Shown here one piece after another: positions 13,406 through 21,282 of a stretch of DNA of 38,841 nt. Every line of letters starts with the position of its first letter. The stretch's first letter is position 1. The DNA lies in IMG/VR virus record IMGVR_UViG_3300005528_000100, positions 1 to 38,841 of that record; one strand, given 5' to 3'. Made by a program: the position numbers and the translations under genes. The DNA comes from a virus. A model generated the notes under the pieces. The model saw nothing but the letters and a program-made list of their open reading frames with translations. It searched no databases and had not been told where the DNA came from.

Positions 13406-14578
13406 ATGAATATACATTCAGATAGAAACATGAAGCGTAAAAAAGTTTTACAGCTTCACGGAAGAGGCAAAACCAAAACAGAAATTTCGGAACTCTTGGG
13501 TGTTCCGCGATCAACTATTCACGATTGGGTTACAGGTCGCCGCCGCAATACTACTGTTAAGACAACAGTTCAAAATTCTTTTGATGAGAATGACAACCCC
13601 ATCAATATTATTACTGAAGAAGAAACTACTGAATCTTTTGAAACTCCTTATCTGGCAGGAATGACCAAAAATGATTTCCGCCAAGAACGTTTGAAAGAGT
13701 TTTTGGAAAATATTAAATATATTCAATATCCTGCTCCAGTAAAACCTAAAACATATTCGGTTGCCAACAAATCAACAATGATTATTGGAGACACTCACTT
13801 TGGTTTTGAGTGTTGGGATACGATCAACATCTTTCTTCAAGCTGTCGAAGAAATGAAACCAGAAAGAATTATTCTTAACGGTGATACGGTTGATCTTCTT
13901 TCTATTAGCAAGTATTCTAAAGATCCTAGACATACCCATAGTATTAATGATGAAATTGAGGCTTATCATAAATTTCTCAAAATTCTTCATGATATTACAG
14001 AACCATTTAAAGCAGAGATTCTTGAAACGAATGGAAACCATTCAGGTAATGGTATCGAAGGTCGTTGGTGGAGATATATTTCTGCCAGTGATGATATCAA
14101 ACAACTATTAGAGCTTCCACAAATTGCAGAAAACCTCTCATATACGAAGGTGTTCCATCCTCAAGCTGATTGGTCAAGAATTCGCTTAGTAGATGCTACA
14201 GATGATATGGATTCTCTCGTAGAACTGCCAAACAATGTGTTTGTTTATCATGGTGATATTGTTCGTAAGCATGGTGGCTTCTCTGCTAGAGGTAATTTTG
14301 AAAAACATTTTGCTTCTACTATTACAAGCCATACTCATCGTTTGGGATCAACCTATCAAACCATTCCAAAGATTGGTTCTCGTCCAATGGAAATTATTGA
14401 GAACCATGAAATCGGATGTGCATGTAAACTGAATCCTACCTATGTTAAAGGCGCAAATTGGCAAAATGGTTTTTGTATTGTCAATTATTCTGAAGATAGC
14501 ACAGGCGTTGAATTGGTTAAGGTTACGAATAAAAAAGCCACAATCAATTCATTGGGTAAAACTTTGAAGGTTGACTAA
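13406..14578 (+). CDS. HTH-metallophosphoesterase
   Basis: 390 residues. Residues about 12-45 (LQLHGRGKTKTEISELLGVPR) form a helix-turn-helix. A calcineurin-like phosphoesterase domain follows: GDTHFG (motif I, about 127), NGDTVD (about 155), ETNGNH (motif III, about 210), YHGD and TSHTHR (about 300-325), giving the full dimetal ligand set. Related phage enzymes are annotated as DNA-repair exonuclease-like; the N-terminal HTH suggests targeting to DNA. It is the only gene on this strand in the neighbourhood and runs into tmRNA 24 nt downstream, so the two may be co-transcribed. Confidence 0.8.
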   Translation: MNIHSDRNMKRKKVLQLHGRGKTKTEISELLGVPRSTIHDWVTGRRRNTTVKTTVQNSFDENDNPINIITEEETTESFETPYLAGMTKNDFRQERLKEFLENIKYIQYPAPVKPKTYSVANKSTMIIGDTHFGFECWDTINIFLQAVEEMKPERIILNGDTVDLLSISKYSKDPRHTHSINDEIEAYHKFLKILHDITEPFKAEILETNGNHSGNGIEGRWWRYISASDDIKQLLELPQIAENLSYTKVFHPQADWSRIRLVDATDDMDSLVELPNNVFVYHGDIVRKHGGFSARGNFEKHFASTITSHTHRLGSTYQTIPKIGSRPMEIIENHEIGCACKLNPTYVKGANWQNGFCIVNYSEDSTGVELVKVTNKKATINSLGKTLKVD

Positions 14579-14601
14579 ATAGATCTGTTCTTTGAAAATT
14601 T

Positions 14602-15058
14602 GGGGGTGTACTGGTTTCGACAGATAGTTGAAACTAAAAGTGCATGTCGAGGTTAATCGATGGCCTCGTAAAAAATCGATTAAAAAACTAAATGCAGAAG
14701 ATTTTACTTCTGATCTCTTGGCAGAAGCCGAGAGTATTTTCAACAACGCTGATGAGGTTCTCGCCTCATATGCGGATGAAGAGATGCTCTTAGCCGCCTA
14801 AGAACCTTGATTCTGGATCCTCTAAAGAATCATTGATAGCAGAGGTTGTTAGATTGTTGGTAGTTCTAATGTAACAATAAAATATCAACCGTATGTAGAT
14901 TGCGATAATGTCTACAGGCAGACTCTAAACTCAGTTAGTGTCACTATGCAGCCTAAAGTCTTCGTCACCGTATGGTGGCTGAAATGCTAAAGACATTTAA
15001 ACATGTAGACCTTTTAGCCTAGATTATTTGGACAGGAGTTCAACTCTCCTCACCTCCA
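14602..15058 (+). ncRNA. ssrA: tmRNA with a 35-residue tag
   Basis: 5' GGGGGTG pairs with 3' CACCTCC, keeping the G3-U70 pair that alanyl-tRNA synthetase reads; the T-arm is AGGAG-TTCAACT-CTCCT. GTCGAGG...CCTCGT and the following stem form the expected PK1. The resume codon is GCA at 14694; the frame runs 35 codons to TAA at 14799. The tag starts AEDFTSDLLA and ends ADEEMLLAA, a hydrophobic Ala-Ala end like known degrons. Function: trans-translation and rescue of stalled ribosomes. Phage tmRNAs exist but are uncommon; a tag this long is unusual (E. coli has 11). CCA is not encoded. Confidence 0.92.
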
Positions 15059-15067
15059 CTTTCAAAA

Positions 15068-15208
15068 TTATTTCCAAAGTTTTTTAAAAAAGTTTTTAAC
15101 TTTATCTAAAACAGAAGTCTTCTTTTTAATTTTCTTTTTAACTGTTTTAATTTCTTTTTCAATAATAACTTCTTGATCTCTATATTTTCTATTTTTGCTA
15201 TATTTCAT
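15068..15208 (-). CDS. Small Lys-rich protein
   Basis: 46 residues, about 40 percent Lys (EIKTVKKKIKKKTSVLDKVK). Probably nucleic-acid or ribosome binding; not recognised. Starts 1 nt past the stop of the membrane gene upstream and ends 9 nt from the tmRNA 3' end (convergent). Confidence 0.65.
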   Translation of the reverse strand: MKYSKNRKYRDQEVIIEKEIKTVKKKIKKKTSVLDKVKNFFKKLWK

Positions 15209-15209
15209 A

Positions 15210-16046
15210 TTAGTTTCTATATTTTGCTGTTGATGGTAAAATCTTTTCTTTAATTTTTCTTATTAATTTAACTTCTTTTTCTTCATCTTCGACTACAATT
15301 TCCTCTTCATCAAATTTTTTATTTGCTGCTATATTATAAGCTAATACTAAAGCAATAGCCAAAGGATCGAATACAACAATAATAGCAAGCGTGAACCATT
15401 TAACAATTGTGTTGATATCGGTTCCAAAAAGTTCTGCTGCATATTTGAGTGTTCCGATATCTTTTTGTTTACCACTTTGTTTTTGTGCTTCCAGTGTTTG
15501 TAAATCAAGGGCTTTTATTTCTTCAAATATTTGATTCATTCTTCCTTTAGATTGTGTAATTTCTTCTCCTGACTTTTTAATATCTTCATAAACTGGTGCG
15601 GCTGATCTACGAGACATTGATGGGAGTCTTTGTTCTTGTGAAAGGCGAGATTGGTTAAGTGTTTCTACACGCATTGTCAAAGACTCTAATTCTTTTTCTA
15701 GTATCGCTTTTTGCGATACCAAAAATTCCTGTTGGGTTTCTGCTTGAGAATATTCAATAAGACTTGTTTGATAAGCTGATGTTAAAAACCCAAATATACC
15801 CATCGATGTAATCCCCATCAAAGTTAAAATGGCAACAAGAATATAAGTTTTTAACAACAGATTAGTCTTGTGCCAGTATCGGTAAAGAAAACTTGTGGCT
15901 ACAAGCTTACCGACTTCCAAAGCTCCTGCCATAACGAGAACTGAAATAAATGCTCCTGCATAGAGTGTAGCAATACCATAAACGGAAAAATATGCTGCAA
16001 CACCAGCAATGACAAATGCTGTAAAAGCTAAAATACCTACGAACAT
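15210..16046 (-). CDS. Multi-pass membrane protein with coiled coil
   Basis: 278 residues. TM segments at about 3-22, 28-50, 65-90 and 215-240; between them residues about 95-190 form a coiled coil (QKAILEKELESLTMRVETL). The C-terminus is acidic then basic. Phages of marine type carry proteins of this plan without known function. It lies 13 nt downstream of the beta-rich structural candidate, so late expression is likely. Could link the membrane to assembly or lysis; unproven. Confidence 0.65.
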   Translation of the reverse strand: MFVGILAFTAFVIAGVAAYFSVYGIATLYAGAFISVLVMAGALEVGKLVATSFLYRYWHKTNLLLKTYILVAILTLMGITSMGIFGFLTSAYQTSLIEYSQAETQQEFLVSQKAILEKELESLTMRVETLNQSRLSQEQRLPSMSRRSAAPVYEDIKKSGEEITQSKGRMNQIFEEIKALDLQTLEAQKQSGKQKDIGTLKYAAELFGTDINTIVKWFTLAIIVVFDPLAIALVLAYNIAANKKFDEEEIVVEDEEKEVKLIRKIKEKILPSTAKYRN

Positions 16047-16059
16047 AACTATCTAATAT

Positions 16060-17643
16060 TTATCTGCTAATCTCTTCCCAATCCATTGAACCAAACACTT
16101 TAGCTTTAGCTGTATCTGTTGATAATACTAGTGTTAGTTCATGAAAGATCCCATTTAAAGAATCTCTTTCAAGTTGAAATTTAAATAAAGCTTCTTTCAA
16201 TATATCTACTTGCGTAGAGCCTTGGTTTGATGTAACCATGTAACCTGATGCTAAAACTCTTCCCCCAGATATGGATGTTCTATCTGTTCTGTATTCAACA
16301 CAAGAATCGGGTCCTGCATTTACCCAAGTAACTCCTCCTCCAGATGTTATTCCACTTGCTACCAATTTCCATTTATATGCTCCTAAATCTTTTCCGAGTA
16401 TGGATAAAGCTGTTAAAATTGCGATGGCATCTTTTTTATCTGATTTAAGCCTCAGTGTTATGATGGGATAATCTACTCCAGCTAATGTCAATTCTGTGGG
16501 GGAAGTAATTGATAAATCAACAGCTTGTTGTAAGCCTCGTAATTCATATCCTCCTTCTGAAATTACAGAAGAACATATTTGCTTCATGGTTCTTGTAACC
16601 CCTGTAGCTGCCTTGTTAGTAATTTCATATCTTAAAGGCAATGAAGCAGTGGTGATATATGTTGAAGCAATTCTGTTGGCATGGTGGAAAGAATGACAAT
16701 GCACAAACTTTCCATCAATTACAAACCCACAGCGAACAGTTCCTACACCTAACCATTCAACGTCCATCCAAGAAATTTGAGCCTTTGTTATATCTAAAGT
16801 GAATCCAGAAGGACCAGTTCCATCAAGCTTGTCAACATTCCAACCAGATAGAGGTACTATTGTTTCTGAAGGAGCACCAGTAACTAAGGATCTTTCAACA
16901 AAACTTATTACCCCATCATCCAATTGGAAATAAATTCCATTATCTTGTCCGAAGTAACCAGTTCTTTGTCTTAAACCTATAGCAGAAGGAGCAAAGACGA
17001 AAGTGTTTAATATCAGAAGAGATTTGCCAGGTTGATATGAAAATACTTTTGTAGTCTCTCTAATGACAGAAGAACTTAGTGCTCCTGTAACTGTCATCTC
17101 TACAAGACCTTGGTTTTGGTTAAATGCATAGGTTCCATTAACAGCAGTTAAAGATGCCCAAAGATTATTGTCTCTATATCTATGACTTGAATCAAAAAGA
17201 GTCAAAGGTGTTGATACTCTGAGTCTGCCAAATGCATCAAGTTGTGTTGGTTCTGGTGTTGTTACACTGTTAATTGTATTGGTTACATTAACATTTAAAG
17301 ATGATGATGATTGTTTAACTGTTGCAAAGTTTCCTTGTTTATCTCCAATGGTAATATCATCAACAGATGATTCTAAATCTTGGGATAAAACTCTTAATGC
17401 ATTTAACCCATCAGATGATGTTACATCGGCTCTTAAATTTGAATCCCAATCTTTTATTTCGACTGCACCAATATCAACATTTCCTGCCGATAAAGAAACT
17501 GTAAAATCATCAAAGTTTGTTATATATGATGCTTGTGCAAACAAATCTCTGTTTACATCATTGTTTACTTGAATCCAAGAATTATTATAACCTACATTAC
17601 AATTAAAGGGTTCTCCCGATAAAACATTTACTAACATTGCCAT
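16060..17643 (-). CDS. Beta-rich virion structural protein candidate
   Basis: 527 residues, Ser/Thr/Val/Gly rich and almost all beta, with few Lys clusters. It contains QLDAFGRLRVSTPLTLFDSS then HRYRDNNLWASL, a combination I know from phage structural proteins (fibre, neck or decoration type). No signal peptide or catalytic motif. The annotated start MAMLVNV is preceded by GTAAGTATAAT; counting 8 nt from TATAAT points to the second Met (MLVNV, 17637). The following membrane gene is in the same unit. Confidence 0.65.
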   Translation of the reverse strand: MAMLVNVLSGEPFNCNVGYNNSWIQVNNDVNRDLFAQASYITNFDDFTVSLSAGNVDIGAVEIKDWDSNLRADVTSSDGLNALRVLSQDLESSVDDITIGDKQGNFATVKQSSSSLNVNVTNTINSVTTPEPTQLDAFGRLRVSTPLTLFDSSHRYRDNNLWASLTAVNGTYAFNQNQGLVEMTVTGALSSSVIRETTKVFSYQPGKSLLILNTFVFAPSAIGLRQRTGYFGQDNGIYFQLDDGVISFVERSLVTGAPSETIVPLSGWNVDKLDGTGPSGFTLDITKAQISWMDVEWLGVGTVRCGFVIDGKFVHCHSFHHANRIASTYITTASLPLRYEITNKAATGVTRTMKQICSSVISEGGYELRGLQQAVDLSITSPTELTLAGVDYPIITLRLKSDKKDAIAILTALSILGKDLGAYKWKLVASGITSGGGVTWVNAGPDSCVEYRTDRTSISGGRVLASGYMVTSNQGSTQVDILKEALFKFQLERDSLNGIFHELTLVLSTDTAKAKVFGSMDWEEISR

Positions 17644-17670
17644 TTATTATACTTACCGTATAATAAATTA

Positions 17671-18612
17671 TTATTTTGTAGATATATACTCTGTTGTTCT
17701 AAAACAGCTTAAATCTTTCCCACCAGAATAACTTATAGAACTCTGTAATGCTTGAGTCATTTCACGCAATCTTTCTTCCAAAGATTTATGAGGCTCTAAA
17801 TCCAAGATTGTTCCTTCGATATGGTTATCATGTCCTTTGTTGTAAGCACTGGCAGATCCATAATAAACTTTTCTACCATTCACAACCAATGCAGGTGAAT
17901 CATCACAGGCAGCAAACATAGATCCTGCCATAACCCAATCTGCACCAGCAACTAATGCCTTGGCAATATCTCCGTAATGGTTGATACCACCATCGGCAAA
18001 CATTGGTTTTTTGGCAAACTTTGCACACTCAATAAGAGCAGTAAACATTGGAATATGAAAGCCAGTTTGAAACTTCGTCGTACATGCCTTACCGGGTCCA
18101 ATACCAATGCGCGTTGCATCTGCTCCTGCTTCTTCCAAATAGCGAACACCTTCAGGTGTTGTTACGTTTCCTGCAATAATAAAAACATTGGGAAAAATAT
18201 TACGAATTTTATCAATCGTTTTTTTAACTTTGATATGATGTCCATGAGCAACATCAATCGTAATGTAATCTAATCTCCAACCATTCTTGTGAATTTCTAC
18301 GAGTTCATCTTCGGAGTCTTGGTTTACACCTGTACTGATACTGACAAATTTATAACCTTCTTCGTTTGCTTTTTTAACAAATGGAACTGTCACTGAATCA
18401 AAACGATGCATCATATAAAAGTAACCGTTGTCGCTCAACCATTTACACCATTCCGCATGAATTACTGTCTTCATGTTTGATGGAACAACTGGTAATTTAA
18501 ATTTATGATTACCCAATTGAATTGAAGTGTCAGCAAGTTTTCTCGATTCCAGTTCAGAATATTTTGGAATCAAATAAACATCATCATAATTAAGAGCGGT
18601 ATATTTCAACAT
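17671..18612 (-). CDS. guaC: GMP reductase / IMP dehydrogenase family enzyme
   Basis: 313 residues, a single TIM barrel without CBS domains, the length of GMP reductase rather than IMPDH. NYDDVYLIPKYSE opens the barrel; VVPSNMKTV, AGNVTTPEG, GIGPGKACTTK (catalytic Cys and Thr loop) and FADGGINHYGDIAKAL with AGSMFAACDDSP (phosphate binding) follow the family order. GMP reductase converts GMP and NADPH to IMP and ammonia; in a phage it would rebalance purine pools for replication. The usual Ser before the catalytic Cys is Ala here. Its promoter gives a 2-nt leader. Confidence 0.85.
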   Translation of the reverse strand: MLKYTALNYDDVYLIPKYSELESRKLADTSIQLGNHKFKLPVVPSNMKTVIHAEWCKWLSDNGYFYMMHRFDSVTVPFVKKANEEGYKFVSISTGVNQDSEDELVEIHKNGWRLDYITIDVAHGHHIKVKKTIDKIRNIFPNVFIIAGNVTTPEGVRYLEEAGADATRIGIGPGKACTTKFQTGFHIPMFTALIECAKFAKKPMFADGGINHYGDIAKALVAGADWVMAGSMFAACDDSPALVVNGRKVYYGSASAYNKGHDNHIEGTILDLEPHKSLEERLREMTQALQSSISYSGGKDLSCFRTTEYISTK

Positions 18613-18620
18613 ACAAAAAC

Positions 18621-18649
18621 ATTGTATAATATATTCGCTTATTTGTCAA
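18621..18649 (-). promoter_or_regulatory. Promoter, near-leaderless
   Basis: TTGACA-N17-TACAAT, then 8 nt to the ATG at 18612. Confidence 0.8.
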
Positions 18650-18854
18650 TTTTTTTGATTACTTGAATGGTAAAAATTTTATTTTTCAAACTACCACAAC
18701 TGGAAACTTTACCCATGTATTTTTGGTTTTCATATTGAAAACGAATACTGTCAGTTTCATCAATCGGCAAATCTGGATTTGCTTGATTGTATTCTTCCAA
18801 GTCAAAATAAAAAATGTTGTTCTCTAGAACAACATACTCATCCAATTTAATCAT
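18639..18854 (-). CDS. Unknown small acidic protein
   Basis: 71 residues, beta-type (LENNIFYFDLEEYNQ, KIFTIQVIKKIDK); not recognised. Overlaps the upstream membrane gene by 8 nt; its 3' end contains the -35 of the GMP reductase promoter. Confidence 0.65.
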   Translation of the reverse strand: MIKLDEYVVLENNIFYFDLEEYNQANPDLPIDETDSIRFQYENQKYMGKVSSCGSLKNKIFTIQVIKKIDK

Positions 18855-19059
18855 TCTTTTTTTCTATAAGATTGAATCGTTCCGCAGCATTACATGCACA
18901 GTAAATGAAAAAATGATAGATAAACAACATAAACAAAACACTTCCACTCAAGAGAACAAACGGCCACCATAATGATTGTCCTTCGGTTACTTTTTCAACA
19001 ACTAAACTGGCAAACCCGACAACAAAAGTAGAAAATGCTATATATTTTGTTAACAACAT
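18847..19059 (-). CDS. Small two-TM membrane protein
   Basis: 70 residues with TM segments at about 5-22 and 31-53 and a Cys-containing charged C-terminus (ACNAAERFNLIEKK). Not recognised. GTAAGTATAA lies 13 nt upstream of the ATG. Confidence 0.65.
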   Translation of the reverse strand: MLLTKYIAFSTFVVGFASLVVEKVTEGQSLWWPFVLLSGSVLFMLFIYHFFIYCACNAAERFNLIEKKND

Positions 19060-19084
19060 GTGATGTTATTTTTTATACTTACAA

Positions 19085-19216
19085 TTATTTACTATCAGAT
19101 CCTTCTTTTTGTAAATTTTTTCTGATAACCTCTGCTTCAGCTAACATTTTTTTAATTCCTTCTTTGATTTCTAGATCCATTTGTTTTTTAAGTTCTTTTT
19201 TTTCTTGATCAGTCAT
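19085..19216 (-). CDS. Small charged helical protein
   Basis: 43 residues, one Lys/Glu helix (KKELKKQMDLEIKEGIKKML). The frame is open further upstream into the divergent gene, but the promoter at 19224-19251 fixes the start at MTDQEK. Confidence 0.65.
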   Translation of the reverse strand: MTDQEKKELKKQMDLEIKEGIKKMLAEAEVIRKNLQKEGSDSK

Positions 19217-19223
19217 GTAAATA

Positions 19224-19251
19224 AATATACACACAATTTTAAAATAATCAA
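19224..19251 (-). promoter_or_regulatory. Promoter, leaderless type
   Basis: TTGATT-N16-TATATT, then 7 nt to the ATG at 19216. Overlaps the start of the divergent nucleotidyltransferase gene. Confidence 0.6.
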
Positions 19252-19937
19252 TGAATTCTTTAAACGATTTAATCTGGACCAAAAACGAAAAAATAATTCC
19301 ATCAATAAAAAGAAAACTTTTGGAAATTGCTGATTGGGTAACAAAAGACTTGGAAGATATGGTGGAAATTAAAGACATTTATTTTACAGGATCTTTGGCC
19401 ACCTACAAATGGACACCAACCAGTGATGTTGATTTGCATATTATCATCGATGTAAAAGAAAAAATTTGTGACGAGCCTGTGGAAGAATATTTGGAATTGA
19501 AATCAAAACTTTTCAATAAAGAACATAACATTTTTATCAAAGGTTACAAAGTCGAAGTTAACATGAAAGACAAAGAAACCAAATTAAAGGGTAAAGGAAT
19601 TTATGATTTGCTAAAAGACAATTGGGTTATTCAACCCACCAAAGTAACTCGCACAGTTAAAGACCCTGATGTTATCAAAAAAGCTGATAAGTTCAAACAA
19701 AAAATAGATTTGGTTGTTACCCAAAAAAGAAGTTTGGATGATGTTGAAAGTCTCAAAAAAGAAATTAAAAAAATGAGAGTAGACGGACTTCAAAAAGAAG
19801 GAGAATATTCAGTTGGAAATTTAGCTTTTAAAGTACTGAGAAACTCCGGTTATTTGGGGAAAATTTTTGACTACAAAGCAAAACTAATAGACGATAGTTT
19901 GTCTCTTGAGAGTTTTAGAACTTTCTTTACTCACTGA
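19251..19937 (+). CDS. Nucleotidyltransferase-fold protein
   Basis: 228 residues. FTGSLATYKWTPTSDVDLHI (about residues 45-64) is the Pol-beta-type signature: a helix-capping G-S, then D-x-D metal ligands, and a third acidic residue may lie in KVEVNMKD. The C-terminal half is helical (SLDDVESLKKEIKKM). Similar proteins occur in T4-type phages; the substrate is unknown (tRNA, nucleotide or protein modification are possible). Its 3' end overlaps the convergent MAGKGDK gene by 54 nt. Confidence 0.7.
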   Translation: MNSLNDLIWTKNEKIIPSIKRKLLEIADWVTKDLEDMVEIKDIYFTGSLATYKWTPTSDVDLHIIIDVKEKICDEPVEEYLELKSKLFNKEHNIFIKGYKVEVNMKDKETKLKGKGIYDLLKDNWVIQPTKVTRTVKDPDVIKKADKFKQKIDLVVTQKRSLDDVESLKKEIKKMRVDGLQKEGEYSVGNLAFKVLRNSGYLGKIFDYKAKLIDDSLSLESFRTFFTH

Positions 19938-20033
19938 TTTTTTTGTTTTTTTCTTTTTCCAAACAATCAAATCAAAATTACTTTTGAATTGATTGGAAAA
20001 ACAATTACGAGGTTTATCGCCCTTTCCTGCCAT
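19884..20033 (-). CDS. MAGKGDKPRNCFS small phage protein
   Basis: 49 residues. MAGKGDKPRNCFSNQFKSNF followed by DLIVWKKKK matches a widespread short phage protein with this N-terminal signature and no known function. Basic C-terminus. The start is inside the end of the preceding gene (20 nt overlap); the frame extends further upstream but the signature fixes the start. Confidence 0.7.
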   Translation of the reverse strand: MAGKGDKPRNCFSNQFKSNFDLIVWKKKKTKKSVSKESSKTLKRQTIVY

Positions 20034-20349
20034 TGGATTTTTTCTTGGTTGGTTTTTTTGTTTTGATTTTTTTATTGAAGAACTCTTCCAATTCTTCTTC
20101 ATCGACCTTGTTACTCACAGGTTGAGCATCATAAAAGTTGGCAATTTGTAAACCTTCGGAAATCAAAAAGTTGATACGGTCACGGACAGCACCAACCTTG
20201 CAAGGACAAATACTGGGATTGACTAATTTTCTCAGTTCCAACAAAATGTTTTCGATATCATTTTCTGAACCATTATAGTAATCGGCTTCGATCAAAGTTT
20301 TATCGGAAGCACATTTGAATTTGTTATAGATTTTGGAAAAAATGTTCAT
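20014..20349 (-). CDS. Unknown phage protein with Lys-rich tail
   Basis: 111 residues; NPSICPCKVGAVRDRINFLI has a CxC motif; the C-terminus is an acidic stretch (VDEEELEEFF) then Lys/Arg-rich. Not recognised. The start at 20349 rather than 20355 is chosen because the promoter's -10 abuts the first ATG. Confidence 0.65.
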   Translation of the reverse strand: MNIFSKIYNKFKCASDKTLIEADYYNGSENDIENILLELRKLVNPSICPCKVGAVRDRINFLISEGLQIANFYDAQPVSNKVDEEELEEFFNKKIKTKKPTKKKSNGRKGR

Positions 20350-20355
20350 GTCCAT

Positions 20356-20383
20356 ACTTTACTATGGATTCAGAAATTGTCAA
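20356..20383 (-). promoter_or_regulatory. Promoter, leaderless type
   Basis: TTGACA-N16-TAAAGT, then 6 nt to the ATG at 20349. Confidence 0.65.
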
Positions 20384-20854
20384 TTAAAATTCTACAATAC
20401 ACTTTTCTGGAACGATATTCAAATCTTTATCCACGAAAAGTTTTATACTTGTGGGATAAAATTGTTTACCTTCCAGATGTGATGTTTCAAATTGGGCATC
20501 TGATAAATCTGTTTCAGGCATTTCTTTGATTACCTTTTCTTCGAACTCTTCGTCCATTACCGTGAACTTGAAAGGCAAGAGTTTAAAACCATAGGCATAC
20601 ATATTCTTAATGCCGTATTTACGGTATTCTATTTCAATCTTGTATTTGATGGTTACTTCATCATTTTTTTTGTCAATCACAATGCTGTCATTTTGAACAT
20701 TGAGATGGGAAAGATCTTTTACTTCTTGGCTATCGGTATCGATATAATCGACATCAACAGGAGAAATAAATTCCATGTCTTCAACTCCTTCTTTGACCAA
20801 TCCTTTGACCTTGTTGTAACAGGTTTCCAATAACATTGCATCTTTGTTTCTCAT
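20384..20854 (-). CDS. Late-type acidic protein with EAY-KV-like N-terminus
   Basis: 156 residues. MRNKDAMLLETCYNKVKGLV matches the start pattern of the 7177 and 11898 products. The rest is acidic and beta-rich (DEVTIKYKIEIEYRKYG). Possibly a virion component. Follows the 52-residue gene by 3 nt. Confidence 0.65.
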   Translation of the reverse strand: MRNKDAMLLETCYNKVKGLVKEGVEDMEFISPVDVDYIDTDSQEVKDLSHLNVQNDSIVIDKKNDEVTIKYKIEIEYRKYGIKNMYAYGFKLLPFKFTVMDEEFEEKVIKEMPETDLSDAQFETSHLEGKQFYPTSIKLFVDKDLNIVPEKCIVEF

Positions 20855-20857
20855 ATA

Positions 20858-21016
20858 TTAATTTACTCCTGACCCATCTCCTGCATTGGTTTCTGATGGA
20901 AAAGTATGATAAAAGCCAATTGGTCCAACCATATAGGTTCCCCTTTTTTTACTCTTATATTTCTTTTTTCTTTTCTTCTTTTCCAAAAGATATTCTTTAA
21001 AGGAAATTTTTTTCAT
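20858..21016 (-). CDS. Small phage protein with basic helix and Gly-rich end
   Basis: 52 residues: MKKISFKEYLLEKKKRKKKY (basic helix), then YMVGPIGFYHTFPSETNAGD and GSGVN. Not recognised. GTAAATATAAAATA upstream gives a -10-like TATAAA 6 nt before the ATG. Confidence 0.65.
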   Translation of the reverse strand: MKKISFKEYLLEKKKRKKKYKSKKRGTYMVGPIGFYHTFPSETNAGDGSGVN

Positions 21017-21047
21017 GTGTATTTTATATTTACCCTAAAATAAATGT

Positions 21048-21075
21048 TTGACAAATATATAATTTAGTGTAAATT
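21048..21075 (+). promoter_or_regulatory. Promoter, near-leaderless
   Basis: TTGACA-N16-TAAATT, then 9 nt to the ATG at 21085. Confidence 0.65.
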
Positions 21076-21084
21076 TATTACTCT

Positions 21085-21282
21085 ATGAGTACAGAAAACA
21101 ACCAACTCGAAAACGAAATCAAAGCTGCCAAAGAAGCAATCGAAGCAGTCCTCAAGGAACACGGTGTCACCTTGCTCCCTGTAGTTGTTCACCAAGGCAA
21201 CAGAACCTTCTCCCACATCGATGTGGTCAAGGTTCCTGCTGAACAAGCTACTGCTCCAGTTGTTTCCCAAGACCAAGCCTAA
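21085..21282 (+). CDS. Unknown small protein
   Basis: 65 residues: a helix (NEIKAAKEAIEAVLKEHGV), a beta hairpin (VTLLPVVVHQGNRTF) and an Ala/Val/Gln end. Codon use is more GC-rich than its neighbours. Lone plus-strand gene with its own promoter; overlaps the convergent NUDIX gene end by 4 nt. Confidence 0.65.
   Translation: MSTENNQLENEIKAAKEAIEAVLKEHGVTLLPVVVHQGNRTFSHIDVVKVPAEQATAPVVSQDQA

Noticed and set aside
19884-20102. Longer form of the MAGKGDK gene starting at 20102
   Set aside because: The upstream part overlaps the preceding gene in another frame, and the family signature starts at 20033.
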